64,000 bases of DNA from Actinospineispora eucalypti (GCA_014208095.1 JACHMT010000005.1:1178001-1242000); one strand, 5' to 3'; numbered from the stretch's first letter, positions 33,401-42,428 are shown. Translations and numbers: made by a program. Notes: a model not told the origin generated them from the letters alone.

Positions 33401-34327
33401 CTAAGACAGCTGCGGCGCGACCTCGGCGGCAACGAGTTCGAGCTGCTCCAGATCGGTGAGATCGAGCACCTGTAGGTAGAGCCGGGTAATACCGGTCTGT
33501 TCCCGCCAGTGCCCGATCTGGTCGACGATTCTGGCCGGCGAGCCGACGACCGGGTTGGCGGCCAGCTGTTCCTCGGTGTGGCCGGTCACCGCGCTCCGCC
33601 GCGCGATGTCGGCGTCGGTGGTGCCGATCACCAGGGTCTGCGCACCGGAGAGGGTGAGTTCGGCCGGGTCCCGGCCGGCGTCCTGGCAGGCCTGCGCCAC
33701 GCGCCGGTACCGCTCGACGACCATGTCCAGCGGGGCGAACGGCACGTTGAACTCGTCGGCGAACCGGGCGGCCAGGGCCGGGGTCCGCTTCGTGCCCCGG
33801 CCACCGATGATCACCGGGATCGGCCGGGTGGGCTTGGGCAGCGCGGGCGAGTCGACCAGGGTGTAGTACTTGCCGGAGAACGAGTAGGTCTGCCCCGCCG
33901 GGGTGCCCCAGAGCCCGGTGATGATCTCGAGCTGCTCGGTCAGCCGGTCGAACCGTTCGGCCAGCGGCGGGAACGGGATGCCGTAGCCGGTGTGTTCGGC
34001 CTCGAACCAACCCGTGCCCAGGCCGAGCTCGATCCGGCCGCCGGACATCTGGTCGGCCTGCGCGACGGTGATCGCCAGCGGTCCGGGCAGGCGGAAGGTC
34101 GCCGAGGTGACCAGGGTGCCGAGCTTGATCCGCTCGGTCTGCACCGCGAGTGCGGAGAGGGTCGTCCAGGCGTCGGTCGGGCCGGGTTCCCCGGAGACGC
34201 CCATGGCCAGGTAGTGGTCGGACCGGAAGAACGCGTCGAATCCGGCGTCCTCCGCGGTCCGCGCCACGCGGAGCAGGTCGGCGTAGGTGGCGCCCTGCTG
34301 GGGCTCGGTGAAAATCCTGAGATCCAC
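33401..34327 (-). CDS. LLM class F420-dependent oxidoreductase
   Basis: 308 aa from GTG 34327 (MDLRIFTEPQQGATY). It has the luciferase-like barrel pattern: RTAEDAGFDAFFRSDHYLAMG, IKLGTLVTSATFRLPG, GRIELGLGTGWFEAEH and PVIIGGRGTKRTP. Upstream in-frame codons would add a basic, proline-rich stretch unlike the family. Substrate unknown. Monocistronic, convergent with lsr2. Confidence 0.9.
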   Translation of the reverse strand: MDLRIFTEPQQGATYADLLRVARTAEDAGFDAFFRSDHYLAMGVSGEPGPTDAWTTLSALAVQTERIKLGTLVTSATFRLPGPLAITVAQADQMSGGRIELGLGTGWFEAEHTGYGIPFPPLAERFDRLTEQLEIITGLWGTPAGQTYSFSGKYYTLVDSPALPKPTRPIPVIIGGRGTKRTPALAARFADEFNVPFAPLDMVVERYRRVAQACQDAGRDPAELTLSGAQTLVIGTTDADIARRSAVTGHTEEQLAANPVVGSPARIVDQIGHWREQTGITRLYLQVLDLTDLEQLELVAAEVAPQLS

Positions 34328-34411
34328 GGAGTCAGATCCTATGCGGCAGGCGCGCGGTACACGGACCGGTGGGAACCGAGCCGGCACATACGCCAATCGG
34401 CCTGGGGCCGG

Positions 34412-35743
34412 TTAGGCCCGGTGGGGGCAGGCTGGTGGGGGACCCAGGACCTTGTCCAGGTACGGGTTGGTGAAGACGCCGGTGGGGTCGAGGCGGTCGC
34501 GCAGCGCGACGAACTCGTCGAACCGGGGGTAGCGGGTGCGCAGCTGCTCGGCGCCCAGGCGGTGCATCTTGCCCCAGTGCGGCCGGCCTTCGACCGCGGC
34601 GAAGATGTCCTCCATGGCGTCGAAGAACGGCCGGTACGGCATGGCGTGGTACTGGTGGAACGCCAGGTACGCGCTGGTCCGCCGGTAGGTGGGGGCCAGC
34701 GGGATGTCGTCGGCGGCGACGAAGCGGCACTCGAAGGGGAACGCCACGTTCAGGTCCAGCCGGTCCAGCATGGCCCGGACCTCGGCGACGACGTCGACGA
34801 AGCGTTCCCTCGGGAAGGCGTACTCGCCCTCGTTGAACCGCACGTCGCGGCGGGAGGCGAACACCCGGTGCGAGAGGTCGGTGTACTCGCGGCGGCTCAG
34901 CGAGCCGGACACGATCCGGTTCGCCCTGGGCACGAAGCCCGGGAAGCGGGTGCCGATCCGGTTCAGCGTGCCGAAGCCGACGTTGGTGACCACGGACTCG
35001 TCGAACCAGTGGCTGAGCCGGCCGATCGGCCTGAGCTCGGTGTCGGCGGGCAGCCGCCGGAAGCGCCGGGTCAGCGCGGTGTCGGTGTAGGGGAACCAGA
35101 AGAACTCGAAGTGGTCGTTGCCCTCGACCAGCTCGTCCAGCTCGGCGAGCACCCGGTCCAGCGGCATCGGCTCGTCGATCACGTGCAGCGCGAACGACGG
35201 CACGCACCGCAGCGTGACCTTGGTGATCACGCCGAGGGCGCCGAGGCCCACCCGGGCAAACTCCAGCAGCTCGGGGCGTTCCTCGGCGGAGGTGCTCACC
35301 ACCGAGCCGTCCGCCAGCACCAGCTCCAGCCCCTGGACCTGGGTAGCGATGCCGCCGAACCGCGCCCCGGTGCCGTGCGTTCCGGTGGAGATGGCGCCGG
35401 TGATGGTCTGCCGGTCGATGTCGCCCAGGTTCTCCATGGCCAGGCCGTGCCCGGCCAGCAGCGGGTTCAGCCGGTGCAGCGGGATGCCGCCCTGCGCGGT
35501 GACCAGGCCGGTGGCCGTGTCCACCCGCACCAGCCGGGCCAGCCGGTCCAGGCGCAGCTGCAGGCCGTCCGGCGCGGCGATCTCGCTGAACGAGTGCCCC
35601 GATCCGGCCGCCTTCAGCCGCAGGCCGTCCCGGACCGCGTCCTTCACCGCACCGGCGACCTCGTCCACATTCGCCGGCGCGACCACCCGCACCGGCCAGG
35701 CGCGCACGTGGCCGCTCCAGTTCCGCCATTCGGGGGTGGTCAT
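34412..35743 (-). CDS. FAD-linked D-arabinono-1,4-lactone oxidase / alditol oxidase-like
   Basis: 443 aa of the VAO family. The N-terminal FAD domain has KAAGSGHSFSEIA, where the His of GSGHS is the usual covalent FAD attachment site, followed by GDIDRQTITGAISTGTHGTG. The C-terminal HWGKMH motif is typical of aldonolactone oxidases. It should oxidise a sugar lactone or polyol using oxygen. The ATG overlaps the stop of the upstream PLP enzyme by 4 bp, so the two form an operon. Confidence 0.92.
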   Translation of the reverse strand: MTTPEWRNWSGHVRAWPVRVVAPANVDEVAGAVKDAVRDGLRLKAAGSGHSFSEIAAPDGLQLRLDRLARLVRVDTATGLVTAQGGIPLHRLNPLLAGHGLAMENLGDIDRQTITGAISTGTHGTGARFGGIATQVQGLELVLADGSVVSTSAEERPELLEFARVGLGALGVITKVTLRCVPSFALHVIDEPMPLDRVLAELDELVEGNDHFEFFWFPYTDTALTRRFRRLPADTELRPIGRLSHWFDESVVTNVGFGTLNRIGTRFPGFVPRANRIVSGSLSRREYTDLSHRVFASRRDVRFNEGEYAFPRERFVDVVAEVRAMLDRLDLNVAFPFECRFVAADDIPLAPTYRRTSAYLAFHQYHAMPYRPFFDAMEDIFAAVEGRPHWGKMHRLGAEQLRTRYPRFDEFVALRDRLDPTGVFTNPYLDKVLGPPPACPHRA

Positions 35744-36945
35744 AGGAATGCCCGGCCTTCGCCTCGGTAGGTGGGTACCGCGTCGACGATGCGGTCGCCC
35801 CGGACCAGATGCAGTACGTCAACCCGTTCGCACAGCTCACCGGCCTTGGCGTGGCGGAACCAGACGCGGTCGCCGAGGCCCAGTGCGGCTGCGCCCGGTC
35901 CGGCCAGCGGGGTCTGCGCCTCGCCCGCGCCCTCGGTGGCGGTGAGGTGCAGCCCGGTGGGCCAGGTGGGGACGGGCAGCCGGTCGGTCCCGACCGGCCC
36001 GGAGGCCACCCATCCGCCGCCGAGCACGGTGACCATGTCCGGTGCGGGCCGGCGCACCACGGGCAGCACGAAGAAGGCGGAGGGATGGTGCCGGAAGCCG
36101 GTGTAGGCGTCGAACAGGCCGGGGGAGTACAGGCCCGAGCCCGCGCCCAGCTCGGTGATGGCCGGCTCGGACGCGGTCGACTCCAGGCTGCCGGTCCCGC
36201 CGCCGTTGACGAACTCCAGCGGGGCCAGGGCGGTCACGGCGGCCACCACCTCGGCCCGCCGTTCCCGCAGCTCCTTGGCCGAGGCCCGCTGCATGGCCCG
36301 GATGGCGGCGCGCCTCACCGGCGAGCCGGGCCGGTTGTCGCCCACGCCGGCGATCTGCCCCTCGTAAGCCATCAGGCCGATCAGCCGCAGCTCCGGACGG
36401 GCCAGCACCGCCTCGGCCAGCGCCCGGGCCTGTCCGGGCGAGCGCACCGGCGAGCGGCGCGGCCCGAGGTGCACCCGGTCGCCGAACAGGCGCAGCGAGG
36501 CGTCCAGGTCCAGGCACACCCGCAGCGGCGCCCCGCCCCGGGCCGCCTCGGCGACGAACTCCACGTGCTCGGGCGAGTCCACCATCACGGTGACCCGGGA
36601 CGCGCGGTGCTCGTCGACCGCCAGCTTGCGCAGCGCGTCGCCGTCGGCGGTGGGGTAGCCGACCAGCACGTCGTCGAACTCCTCCGCCAGCCACCCGGCC
36701 TCGGGCAGGGTCAGCGCCATGATGCCCCGGAAGCCGTCGGTGGCCAGCGTCCGGCGCAGGATCTGCCGGCAGCGCACCGACTTGCTGGCCAGGCGGATCG
36801 GTTTGCCGGCCGCCCGGCGCACCATGTCCAGCGCGTTGGCGTCCAGCGCGCCGAGATCGACCACGGCGTAGGGCGGCCGCAGGCCCTCGGTGGCGCGGGC
36901 CATGGCCGGGAACCCGGCCGGGGCCGCGCGCTCGTCTCGCTGCAC
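35740..36945 (-). CDS. Alanine racemase-fold PLP enzyme (amino acid deaminase/aldolase-like)
   Basis: About 401 aa from GTG 36945; ATG 36903 is an alternative. An alanine-racemase N-terminal barrel is seen, with PLP lysine in IRLASKSVRCRQIL, then VCLDLDASLRLFG, LIGLMAYEGQIAGVG, FVNGGGTGSLE, and a C-terminal beta domain with GLGDRVWFRHAKAGELCERVDVLHLV. This is the D-threonine aldolase/D-serine dehydratase-like branch. Translationally coupled to the lactone oxidase downstream; the pair probably acts on one hydroxylated substrate class (inference). Confidence 0.87.
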   Translation of the reverse strand: MQRDERAAPAGFPAMARATEGLRPPYAVVDLGALDANALDMVRRAAGKPIRLASKSVRCRQILRRTLATDGFRGIMALTLPEAGWLAEEFDDVLVGYPTADGDALRKLAVDEHRASRVTVMVDSPEHVEFVAEAARGGAPLRVCLDLDASLRLFGDRVHLGPRRSPVRSPGQARALAEAVLARPELRLIGLMAYEGQIAGVGDNRPGSPVRRAAIRAMQRASAKELRERRAEVVAAVTALAPLEFVNGGGTGSLESTASEPAITELGAGSGLYSPGLFDAYTGFRHHPSAFFVLPVVRRPAPDMVTVLGGGWVASGPVGTDRLPVPTWPTGLHLTATEGAGEAQTPLAGPGAAALGLGDRVWFRHAKAGELCERVDVLHLVRGDRIVDAVPTYRGEGRAFL

Positions 36946-36979
36946 GAAGTGGATGTTTCCACACCCGACCCCACCCGGG

Positions 36980-37954
36980 TTAGCACTGCTCACCCGCCGG
37001 GCCGAACCGCGCTCGGTACCCGGCGGGGCTGAGCCCGGTCCGGCGGCGGATCTGCGCGCGCAGCGTGGATGTGGTGCCGAAGCCGCTCGCCCTGGCCACC
37101 GCCGCCAGGTCCAGGTCACCGCGCTCCAGCAGCCGGCGGGCGAGCAGCGCGCGCTCGGTGGTGAGCCAGGCCAGCGGCGTGGTGCCGAGCTCGGCCCGGA
37201 ACCGCCGGTGCAGCGTGGCCGGGCTGGCCGCGGCCCGCCGGGCCAGGTCGGCCACGGTCAGCGGATGGTCCAGCCGCTCCCGGGCCCAGTCCAGCACCGG
37301 GGCCAGCGAGGTGTCCGCCGCCGCTGGTACCGGCCGCTCGATGAACTGCCGCTGGCCGCCCTCCCGGTGCGCGGCGAACACCAGCCGGCGGCTGACCTGG
37401 TTGAGCACCTCCGCGCCGTGGTCACGGCCGATCAGGTGCAGGCACAGGTCGAGCGCGGCGGCGCTGCCGGCGGCGGTCAGCACCTGCCCCTCGTCCACGA
37501 ACAGCGTGTCCGGCTCCAGCCGCACCCGGGGGAACCGGCTGGTGAACAGCGCCGCCCAGCGCCAGTGCGTCGTCGCCCGGCGACCGTCCAGCACGCCGGC
37601 CGCCGCCAGGGTGAACGCGCCGGTGCAGAAGCTCACCAGCCGGGCCCCGCGCCGGTGCGCCGCGCGGATCGCGTCCAGCACCTCGGCCGCCGGCTGCCGG
37701 TGCGGGTCCGGGCGGTTGGGCACGATCACCGTGTCGGCGGTCCCCAGGATGTCCAGCCCGGCGACCTCGGACAGCGTGAACAGCCCGTCATGCATGCTCA
37801 CCGCGCGGCGCGGGGCACAGAGCGCGAAGCCGTACCAGGGCCGGTCCAACTCCGGGCGGCGCAGCCCGAACAGCTCGGTGGCCACGCCCAGCTCGAACGG
37901 GTTGGAACCGGTGTCCACGATCATGACCACCCGGTGAGAGGAATTGCGCGACAT
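36980..37954 (-). CDS. GlxA family transcriptional regulator (DJ-1/PfpI + AraC HTH)
   Basis: 324 aa. The N-terminal DJ-1/PfpI-like domain (VVMIVDTGSNPFELGVATELFG, VSFCTGAFTLAAAGVLDGRRATTHW) is joined to a C-terminal AraC double HTH (LTVADLARRAAASPATLHRRFRAELG, DLAAVARASGFGTTSTLRAQIRRRTG). It is divergent from the cupin gene and directly upstream of the PLP enzyme and oxidase on the same strand, so it could control either. Confidence 0.93.
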   Translation of the reverse strand: MSRNSSHRVVMIVDTGSNPFELGVATELFGLRRPELDRPWYGFALCAPRRAVSMHDGLFTLSEVAGLDILGTADTVIVPNRPDPHRQPAAEVLDAIRAAHRRGARLVSFCTGAFTLAAAGVLDGRRATTHWRWAALFTSRFPRVRLEPDTLFVDEGQVLTAAGSAAALDLCLHLIGRDHGAEVLNQVSRRLVFAAHREGGQRQFIERPVPAAADTSLAPVLDWARERLDHPLTVADLARRAAASPATLHRRFRAELGTTPLAWLTTERALLARRLLERGDLDLAAVARASGFGTTSTLRAQIRRRTGLSPAGYRARFGPAGEQC

Positions 37955-38006
37955 GTGCCATTCCTAGCACTCACGCTTCCCGCTCCCGGGTGGTCACGAT
38001 TGCCAC

Positions 38007-38396
38007 GTGACCAACTCACCTGTAGATCTTGCCGCCGCACTGACCAGCTTCGACGCCCTGTGGAGTCCGCGCATCGCGGCCCGGGTGAACGACTACGACG
38101 TGCGAATCGCCAAGGCGCACGGCGAGCACGTCTGGCACGTGCACGAGCACACCGACGAGTTCTTTCTGGTCCTGGACGGCGAGCTGCGCATCGGGCTGCG
38201 GGACGAACCGGCCGAGCGCACCGTGACCCTGCCCCGGGGCACGATCTTCGTCGTCCCGCGCGGCGTGGAGCACCGCCCGTTCTCCCCGGACGGGGCCTCG
38301 GTCCTGATGTTCGAACCGACCGGCACCTCCACCACCGGGGACCGGCACGCCCCGATCCCCGCGCATGTGGACTCCACCGCCGGTCACGAGCTCTAG
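38007..38396 (+). CDS. Cupin domain protein
   Basis: 129 aa small single-domain cupin with the metal-binding pattern HVWHVHEHTDEFFLVLDGEL and PRGVEHRPF. The GTG start lies 52 bp from the divergent GlxA-type regulator. Function unknown; such proteins may be isomerases, dioxygenases or sensors. Confidence 0.88.
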   Translation: MTNSPVDLAAALTSFDALWSPRIAARVNDYDVRIAKAHGEHVWHVHEHTDEFFLVLDGELRIGLRDEPAERTVTLPRGTIFVVPRGVEHRPFSPDGASVLMFEPTGTSTTGDRHAPIPAHVDSTAGHEL

Positions 38397-38439
38397 CGCC
38401 GAAGGCGCTGGCCGAGCACGCGCCCAGTTAGGCGCGTGC
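38395..38439. terminator. Tandem hairpins between convergent genes
   Basis: AGCGCC-GAA-GGCGCT (38395-38409) and GCACGCGCC-CAGTTA-GGCGCGTGC (38416-38439) are two perfect stem-loops between the cupin stop and the convergent epimerase stop. They are placed to terminate both transcripts. Confidence 0.65.
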
Positions 38440-38446
38440 GGGGGAT

Positions 38447-39340
38447 CTAGACCGCGTACGCCCCGGCGGCGATGTCCTCGAACAGCGTCGGCCCGGTCGG
38501 CACCCAGCCGAGGATCTCCCGGGTGTAGGTGTTCGACGCGGCCAGCTCCATGCCGAAGAAGAACCCGATCCAGCCGAAGTGCTCGGCGGCGTCCTCCTTG
38601 GCCACCGAGATCGTGGGCAGGCCCAGGTGGTCGCCGATGGCGGCGGCGATGTCCCGCGACGGCAGTCCGAGCTCGGCCACCGCGTGCATCCGCGAGCCGG
38701 CGGGTGCCTTCTCCAGCGCGAGCCGGACCATCCGCGCGGCGTCCGAGCGGTGCACGGCCGCCCAGCGGGTCGAGCCGTCGCCCACGTAGCCGGCCGCTCC
38801 GCGCTCCTTGGCCACCGCCGTCAGCCGGGCGGTGAAGCCGTGGTCGCCCACGCCGTGCACGGTCGGGGAGAAGCGCAGCGCGACCGGGCGGACCCCCCGG
38901 TCCGCGTAGGACAGGGCCAGGCTCTCGCCGCCGCCGCGTAGCGAGTCGGCGCCGTGGTGCGGCGAGGCGTCGTCCTCCCGCAGCGGCCGGTCGAGGTTCT
39001 CCGAGGCCAGCCCGGAGGCGATCAGGAACGGCCGGCCGCTGCCCTCGAGCTTGTCCAGCATCCGCTCGACGGCGGCGCGCTCGCTGCGCCAGGCGCCGGG
39101 CATGTCGGTGAAGTCGTGCTTGAAGGCGAGGTGGATGACGCCGTCGGCGTCCGCCGCGCCGGCCGCGAGGCTGTCCAGGTCGTCCAGGCTGCCGCGATGG
39201 ACGGCGGCACCCTTCGCCTCGAGCGCGGCGGCCGATTCGTCCGAGCGGGCGAGGCCGACGACCTCGTGGCCGTTGGCGAGCAGCTCGTCGGTGACGGCCG
39301 AGCCGATCCAGCCGGAGGCGCCGGTGACGAAAACGCGCAT
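38447..39340 (-). CDS. NAD-dependent epimerase/dehydratase-like SDR
   Basis: 297 aa atypical/extended SDR. It starts MRVFVTGASGWIGSAVTDELLANGHEVVGLAR with the TGxxGxxG NAD(P) site. AAGGA precedes ATG 39340. Divergent from a TetR gene, with operators in the intergenic region, so it is probably the TetR target. Substrate unknown. Confidence 0.92.
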   Translation of the reverse strand: MRVFVTGASGWIGSAVTDELLANGHEVVGLARSDESAAALEAKGAAVHRGSLDDLDSLAAGAADADGVIHLAFKHDFTDMPGAWRSERAAVERMLDKLEGSGRPFLIASGLASENLDRPLREDDASPHHGADSLRGGGESLALSYADRGVRPVALRFSPTVHGVGDHGFTARLTAVAKERGAAGYVGDGSTRWAAVHRSDAARMVRLALEKAPAGSRMHAVAELGLPSRDIAAAIGDHLGLPTISVAKEDAAEHFGWIGFFFGMELAASNTYTREILGWVPTGPTLFEDIAAGAYAV

Positions 39341-39359
39341 TGTGGGTCCTTCCCGAGCT

Positions 39360-39408
39360 ATGTCAGTTACTGACATCGACCGTAGCACTTCATGTCAGCG
39401 GCTGCCAT
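39360..39408. promoter_or_regulatory. Two TetR operators between epimerase and TetR
   Basis: ATGTCAGTTACTGACAT (39360-39376) is a perfect 17-bp palindrome; ATGTCAGCGGCTGCCAT (39392-39408) repeats it with changes. A -10-like TAAACT (39412-39417) sits 7 bp before ATG 39425, pointing to a leaderless tetR transcript and supporting the later start codon. Confidence 0.75.
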
Positions 39409-39424
39409 CACTAAACTCGGTGCC

Positions 39425-39988
39425 ATGGGTCGCTGGGAGCCGGACGCGCGCGGGAGGATGATCCGCGCCGCGATGGAGCTCTACGCCGAGCGCGGCTTCG
39501 ACCAGACCACCGCCAGCGACATCGCGGAGCGGGCCGGCGTCACCGAGCGGACCTTCTTCCGGCACTTCGCCGACAAGCGCGAGGTCCTCTTCGACGGCTC
39601 CGCGACCATGGTGCGGACGGCGCACGACGCGATCCTGGCCGCGCCGGCCGACAGCTCGCCGCTGGAGGCGGCGCTGGCCGGCATGGTCGCCGGCGGTGAC
39701 CTGCTGAAGGACCTGCACGACCGCTCGGTCCGCCGCGCCGCGATCATCGCAGCCAACCCGAGCCTGCAGGAACGCGAGCTGCTCAAGCTGGCGTCCATGA
39801 CCGACGCGGCGGCCGGGGCACTGCGCGAGCGTGGCGTGCCCGAACCCGCCGCCAGCCTGGCCGCGCACAGCGCGGTGACGGTCTTCCACATCGCGTTCGC
39901 GCGCTGGGTCTCGGCCGCCCGGCCGCCCGGGTTCGCGCGGTGCGTCGCGGAGACCGCGGCGGAACTGCGCGGCGTCACCTCGGCCTAG
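39425..39988 (+). CDS. TetR family transcriptional regulator
   Basis: 187 aa from ATG 39425. HTH: TASDIAERAGVTERTFFRHFADKREVLF. An in-frame ATG at 39392 exists, but it lies inside a predicted operator, and the protein from 39425 has the usual TetR opening (GRMIRAAMELYAERGF). Likely represses the divergent epimerase-like gene and itself. Confidence 0.93.
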   Translation: MGRWEPDARGRMIRAAMELYAERGFDQTTASDIAERAGVTERTFFRHFADKREVLFDGSATMVRTAHDAILAAPADSSPLEAALAGMVAGGDLLKDLHDRSVRRAAIIAANPSLQERELLKLASMTDAAAGALRERGVPEPAASLAAHSAVTVFHIAFARWVSAARPPGFARCVAETAAELRGVTSA

Positions 39989-39997
39989 CGAAAACTC

Positions 39998-40438
39998 TCA
40001 GGCGCGCATCGCCGTGAGGTAGCCGAGCGCGTCCAGGTAGGTGTCCTTGCGGTGCACCCCGCCGTCGCGGACCTCGATCAGGTCGACGATGTCCAGCGCG
40101 ACCCGGCGGCCGTTCGGCCGCACCACCGCGTCGCCCACCGGCAACGGCTGGGCCAGCGTGCCCAACATGGTGCTCTCGAACACGATGAAGTCGGCGGTGG
40201 TGTACAGCCGGCGCTCCTGGAACTCGATGTCCGGCCAGAGCCGGCACACCTGGGCGACCGCCTCCCGGACCTCCGCGCGACCGGACGAGCGCACCCCCAG
40301 CGCGGCAACCGTGAACGCCGAGTCGTCGGTGTGGAAGCTGGCGATCTCGTCCGGTTCGTGCCGCGCCCACGCGGCCGCGTACTCGCTGAACATCCGGGCG
40401 GTGGCGGTCGGGCTCATCGATAGTGTCATGCGGAACAT
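39998..40438 (-). CDS. SnoaL-like / NTF2-fold protein
   Basis: 146 aa (slightly shorter if ATG 40429 or 40417 is used). Contains MFSEYAAAWARHEPDEIASFHTDDSAF, VREAVAQVCRLWPDIEF and VALDIVDLIEVRDGGVHRKDTY, typical of the ester-cyclase/SnoaL group. Convergent with TetR. Function unknown. Confidence 0.82.
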   Translation of the reverse strand: MFRMTLSMSPTATARMFSEYAAAWARHEPDEIASFHTDDSAFTVAALGVRSSGRAEVREAVAQVCRLWPDIEFQERRLYTTADFIVFESTMLGTLAQPLPVGDAVVRPNGRRVALDIVDLIEVRDGGVHRKDTYLDALGYLTAMRA

Positions 40439-40553
40439 GGTTGGTGCAGCCGTCAGCGAGGTCGATTACGTCAGGGGTAACGACCTGAACGCGTGAGCGC
40501 CAGCCCGACGCCGAACTGCCGGTAGCCGAGCATCGCGTAGTACCGCCCGCGGC

Positions 40554-40808
40554 TCAGCCGGAGCCGTACCTCCGGCGGCGCGTCCTGTGCGAGGGCTCCG
40601 GGGCACCCGGCTGCTTGCGACGCGCCTCGGCGCCGGACTCCTCGGCGTCCTGCGCTTCCTCGCCCGCGACCCGCCCGACGAACTCCTCGTTGCGGGTGGT
40701 GCCGGTGGTGCTGTGCTTGTCGGTCTCGCCGTCCTCGGGACGCCCGCCGGTGTGGCGGGAGCCCGCCACGTGGGGGTCGGCCGGGACGTCCGACTCGCTG
40801 CGCTTCAT
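40554..40808 (-). CDS. Small hydrophilic conserved actinobacterial protein
   Basis: 84 aa, highly charged and disordered-looking: SRHTGGRPEDGETDKHSTTG and RNEEFVGRVAGEEAQD. From memory, similar segments occur in short hypothetical proteins of actinobacteria. No signal peptide or membrane span. It occupies most of the 425-bp stretch between the SnoaL-like gene and the enoyl-CoA hydratase; no other gene is supported there. Confidence 0.6.
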   Translation of the reverse strand: MKRSESDVPADPHVAGSRHTGGRPEDGETDKHSTTGTTRNEEFVGRVAGEEAQDAEESGAEARRKQPGAPEPSHRTRRRRYGSG

Positions 40809-40870
40809 GCCCGGCGACTACCCGGGCGCGGGCGCGCCAAACGGGCACCGGGGCGGGACATGATGTGCGG

Positions 40871-41668
40871 GTGACTAATGTCAGCACCGACGAACACCGC
40901 GTGAGTACCGAGCGCCACGGCCGAACCCTGCTCATCCGGATGGAACGTCCCACCAAGCGCAACGCCGTCGACGCGGCCATGACCTCGGCCCTGGACGAGG
41001 CACTGAACCTGCTGGACGACGACCCCGACCTGTGGTGCGGCGTGCTGTCCGGCGGTGCGGGCATGTTCTGCGCCGGCACCGACCTGGGTGCCGGCCCCGG
41101 CCGGCCGACGGCCCGCGGCGGTCCGTACGGGGTCGTCGGCCGCCGGCGGGCCACGCCGCTGATCGCGGCGGTGGAAGGCATCGCGTACGGCGGCGGGATG
41201 GAGATCGTGCTGGCCTGCGACATGGTGGTCGCCGGGCGCTCGGCGCGTTTCGGGTTGCCGGAGGTCACCCACGGCGTGGTCGCCAACTGCGGGGCGCTGT
41301 TCCGTGCCGACCGGTCGCTCCCGCTGGTGGTGGCCAAACAGCTGTTGCTGACCGGCCGACCGCTCGGGGCGGAGCGGGCCTACGCCCTGGGCCTGGTCGG
41401 CGAGCTGGTCGACGACGGCCAGGCCGAGCGGGCCGCGCTGGAGATGGCGGGCGACGTGTGCGCCAACTCCCCGGCGGCGGTGCGGGCCACGCTGCGGGCG
41501 GTCGAAAAGGCGGCCGGCGAGCGCGACCAGCAAGGCTGGACGCTCACCCGTGAAGCGGAGGCGGCCATGGCGGCCTCGCCCGATCGCGCCGAGGGCATCG
41601 CCGCGTTCCTGGAGAAGCGGGAACCCCGCTGGTCCTCGGTTGAACCCGCCGGGCGTCATCCGGAGTAG
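40871..41668 (+). CDS. Enoyl-CoA hydratase/isomerase family protein (EchA-like)
   Basis: 265 aa from GTG 40871 (GTG 40865 also possible). Crotonase pattern: RPTKRNAVDAAM, FCAGTDLGAGPG, EGIAYGGGMEIVLACDMVVA and GLPEVTHGVVANCGALFR. It should hydrate or isomerise an enoyl-CoA. Not in an operon with other fatty-acid genes. Confidence 0.92.
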   Translation: MTNVSTDEHRVSTERHGRTLLIRMERPTKRNAVDAAMTSALDEALNLLDDDPDLWCGVLSGGAGMFCAGTDLGAGPGRPTARGGPYGVVGRRRATPLIAAVEGIAYGGGMEIVLACDMVVAGRSARFGLPEVTHGVVANCGALFRADRSLPLVVAKQLLLTGRPLGAERAYALGLVGELVDDGQAERAALEMAGDVCANSPAAVRATLRAVEKAAGERDQQGWTLTREAEAAMAASPDRAEGIAAFLEKREPRWSSVEPAGRHPE

Positions 41669-41795
41669 ACGCCCGATTCGCCCGGCGTCGAAGTGTTCCG
41701 CGGCACCTTGAACGGCATGACGATGACCCGGTCAAGGACCGCCGTAGCCTGCTACCTGGCGGCAATCGGCTGCACCCTGCTCGCCACCTGTGCGG

Positions 41796-42428
41796 TCAAG
41801 GCCGCGCCGGGGGGTTGAAGACGGCTCGTACGGCCGCTTCGTCGCCTTCGATGTCGATGAGCCCGCGGATGTCGTCAAGGTCGAGCACGCCCGCTGACAG
41901 CCCGAGAACGATCGGGCCTTCGGCGCGCAGGACGGCATCGAGATCGCGACCATCGTGCGGGCTCACCTCGGTGCCCGAGCGCGTCGTCCGCGCCTGGAAC
42001 AGGTGATCGTCAACCGCGATCCCCACCGTCGAGGACCGGCGTGCGGCATTGCCGCCGAGCAGGGCGGAGAGCGGCAGGACGAGCCATTCGGCGCGGAAAT
42101 GGTCGCCGCCTGGTCCGCGCGTCATGAGCGGCGTGGACCAGCGGATGAGGCCCTCGACCGGCTCCCGCAGCTCGGCCCCCCACGGGGTGAGCGCGTAGGT
42201 GATCGCGTTGCCCTCGCCGGCCAGGCGCCGCTCGACCACGCCCGCGGCCTCGAGGTCGCGCAGACGATCGGTCAGCAGGTTGGTCGCGATGCCGGGAAGC
42301 CCATCGGTCAGGTCGCGATAGCGGGCGGGAGCCATCAGCAGCTGGCGGACGATGAGCAGGTTCCAACGATCGCCCACGACATCGAGAGCCCGGGCGAGAC
42401 CGCAGTACTGGCCGTAGCTTCGACTCAT
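41796..42428 (-). CDS. HxlR family regulator with SCP2-like C-terminal domain
   Basis: 210 aa. N-terminal HxlR winged HTH (YCGLARALDVVGDRWNLLIVRQLLMAPARYRDLTDGLPGI..., with the early Cys typical of the family) followed by a C-terminal sterol-carrier-like domain. Divergent from the dehalogenase-like gene, which is its likely target. The AT-rich intergenic region (42429-42497) has no clear palindrome. Confidence 0.92.
   Translation of the reverse strand: MSRSYGQYCGLARALDVVGDRWNLLIVRQLLMAPARYRDLTDGLPGIATNLLTDRLRDLEAAGVVERRLAGEGNAITYALTPWGAELREPVEGLIRWSTPLMTRGPGGDHFRAEWLVLPLSALLGGNAARRSSTVGIAVDDHLFQARTTRSGTEVSPHDGRDLDAVLRAEGPIVLGLSAGVLDLDDIRGLIDIEGDEAAVRAVFNPPARP

Noticed and set aside
40497..40553. 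Short minus-strand tail reading YYAMLGYRQFGVGLALTRSG
   Set aside because: It looks protein-like but has no start, no upstream domain and only about 30 codons; it could be a gene remnant, but there is not enough evidence.
41717..41818. 33-codon ORF with a hydrophobic, Cys-containing stretch
   Set aside because: It overlaps the 3' end of the HxlR gene, lacks a ribosome site and has no supporting context.
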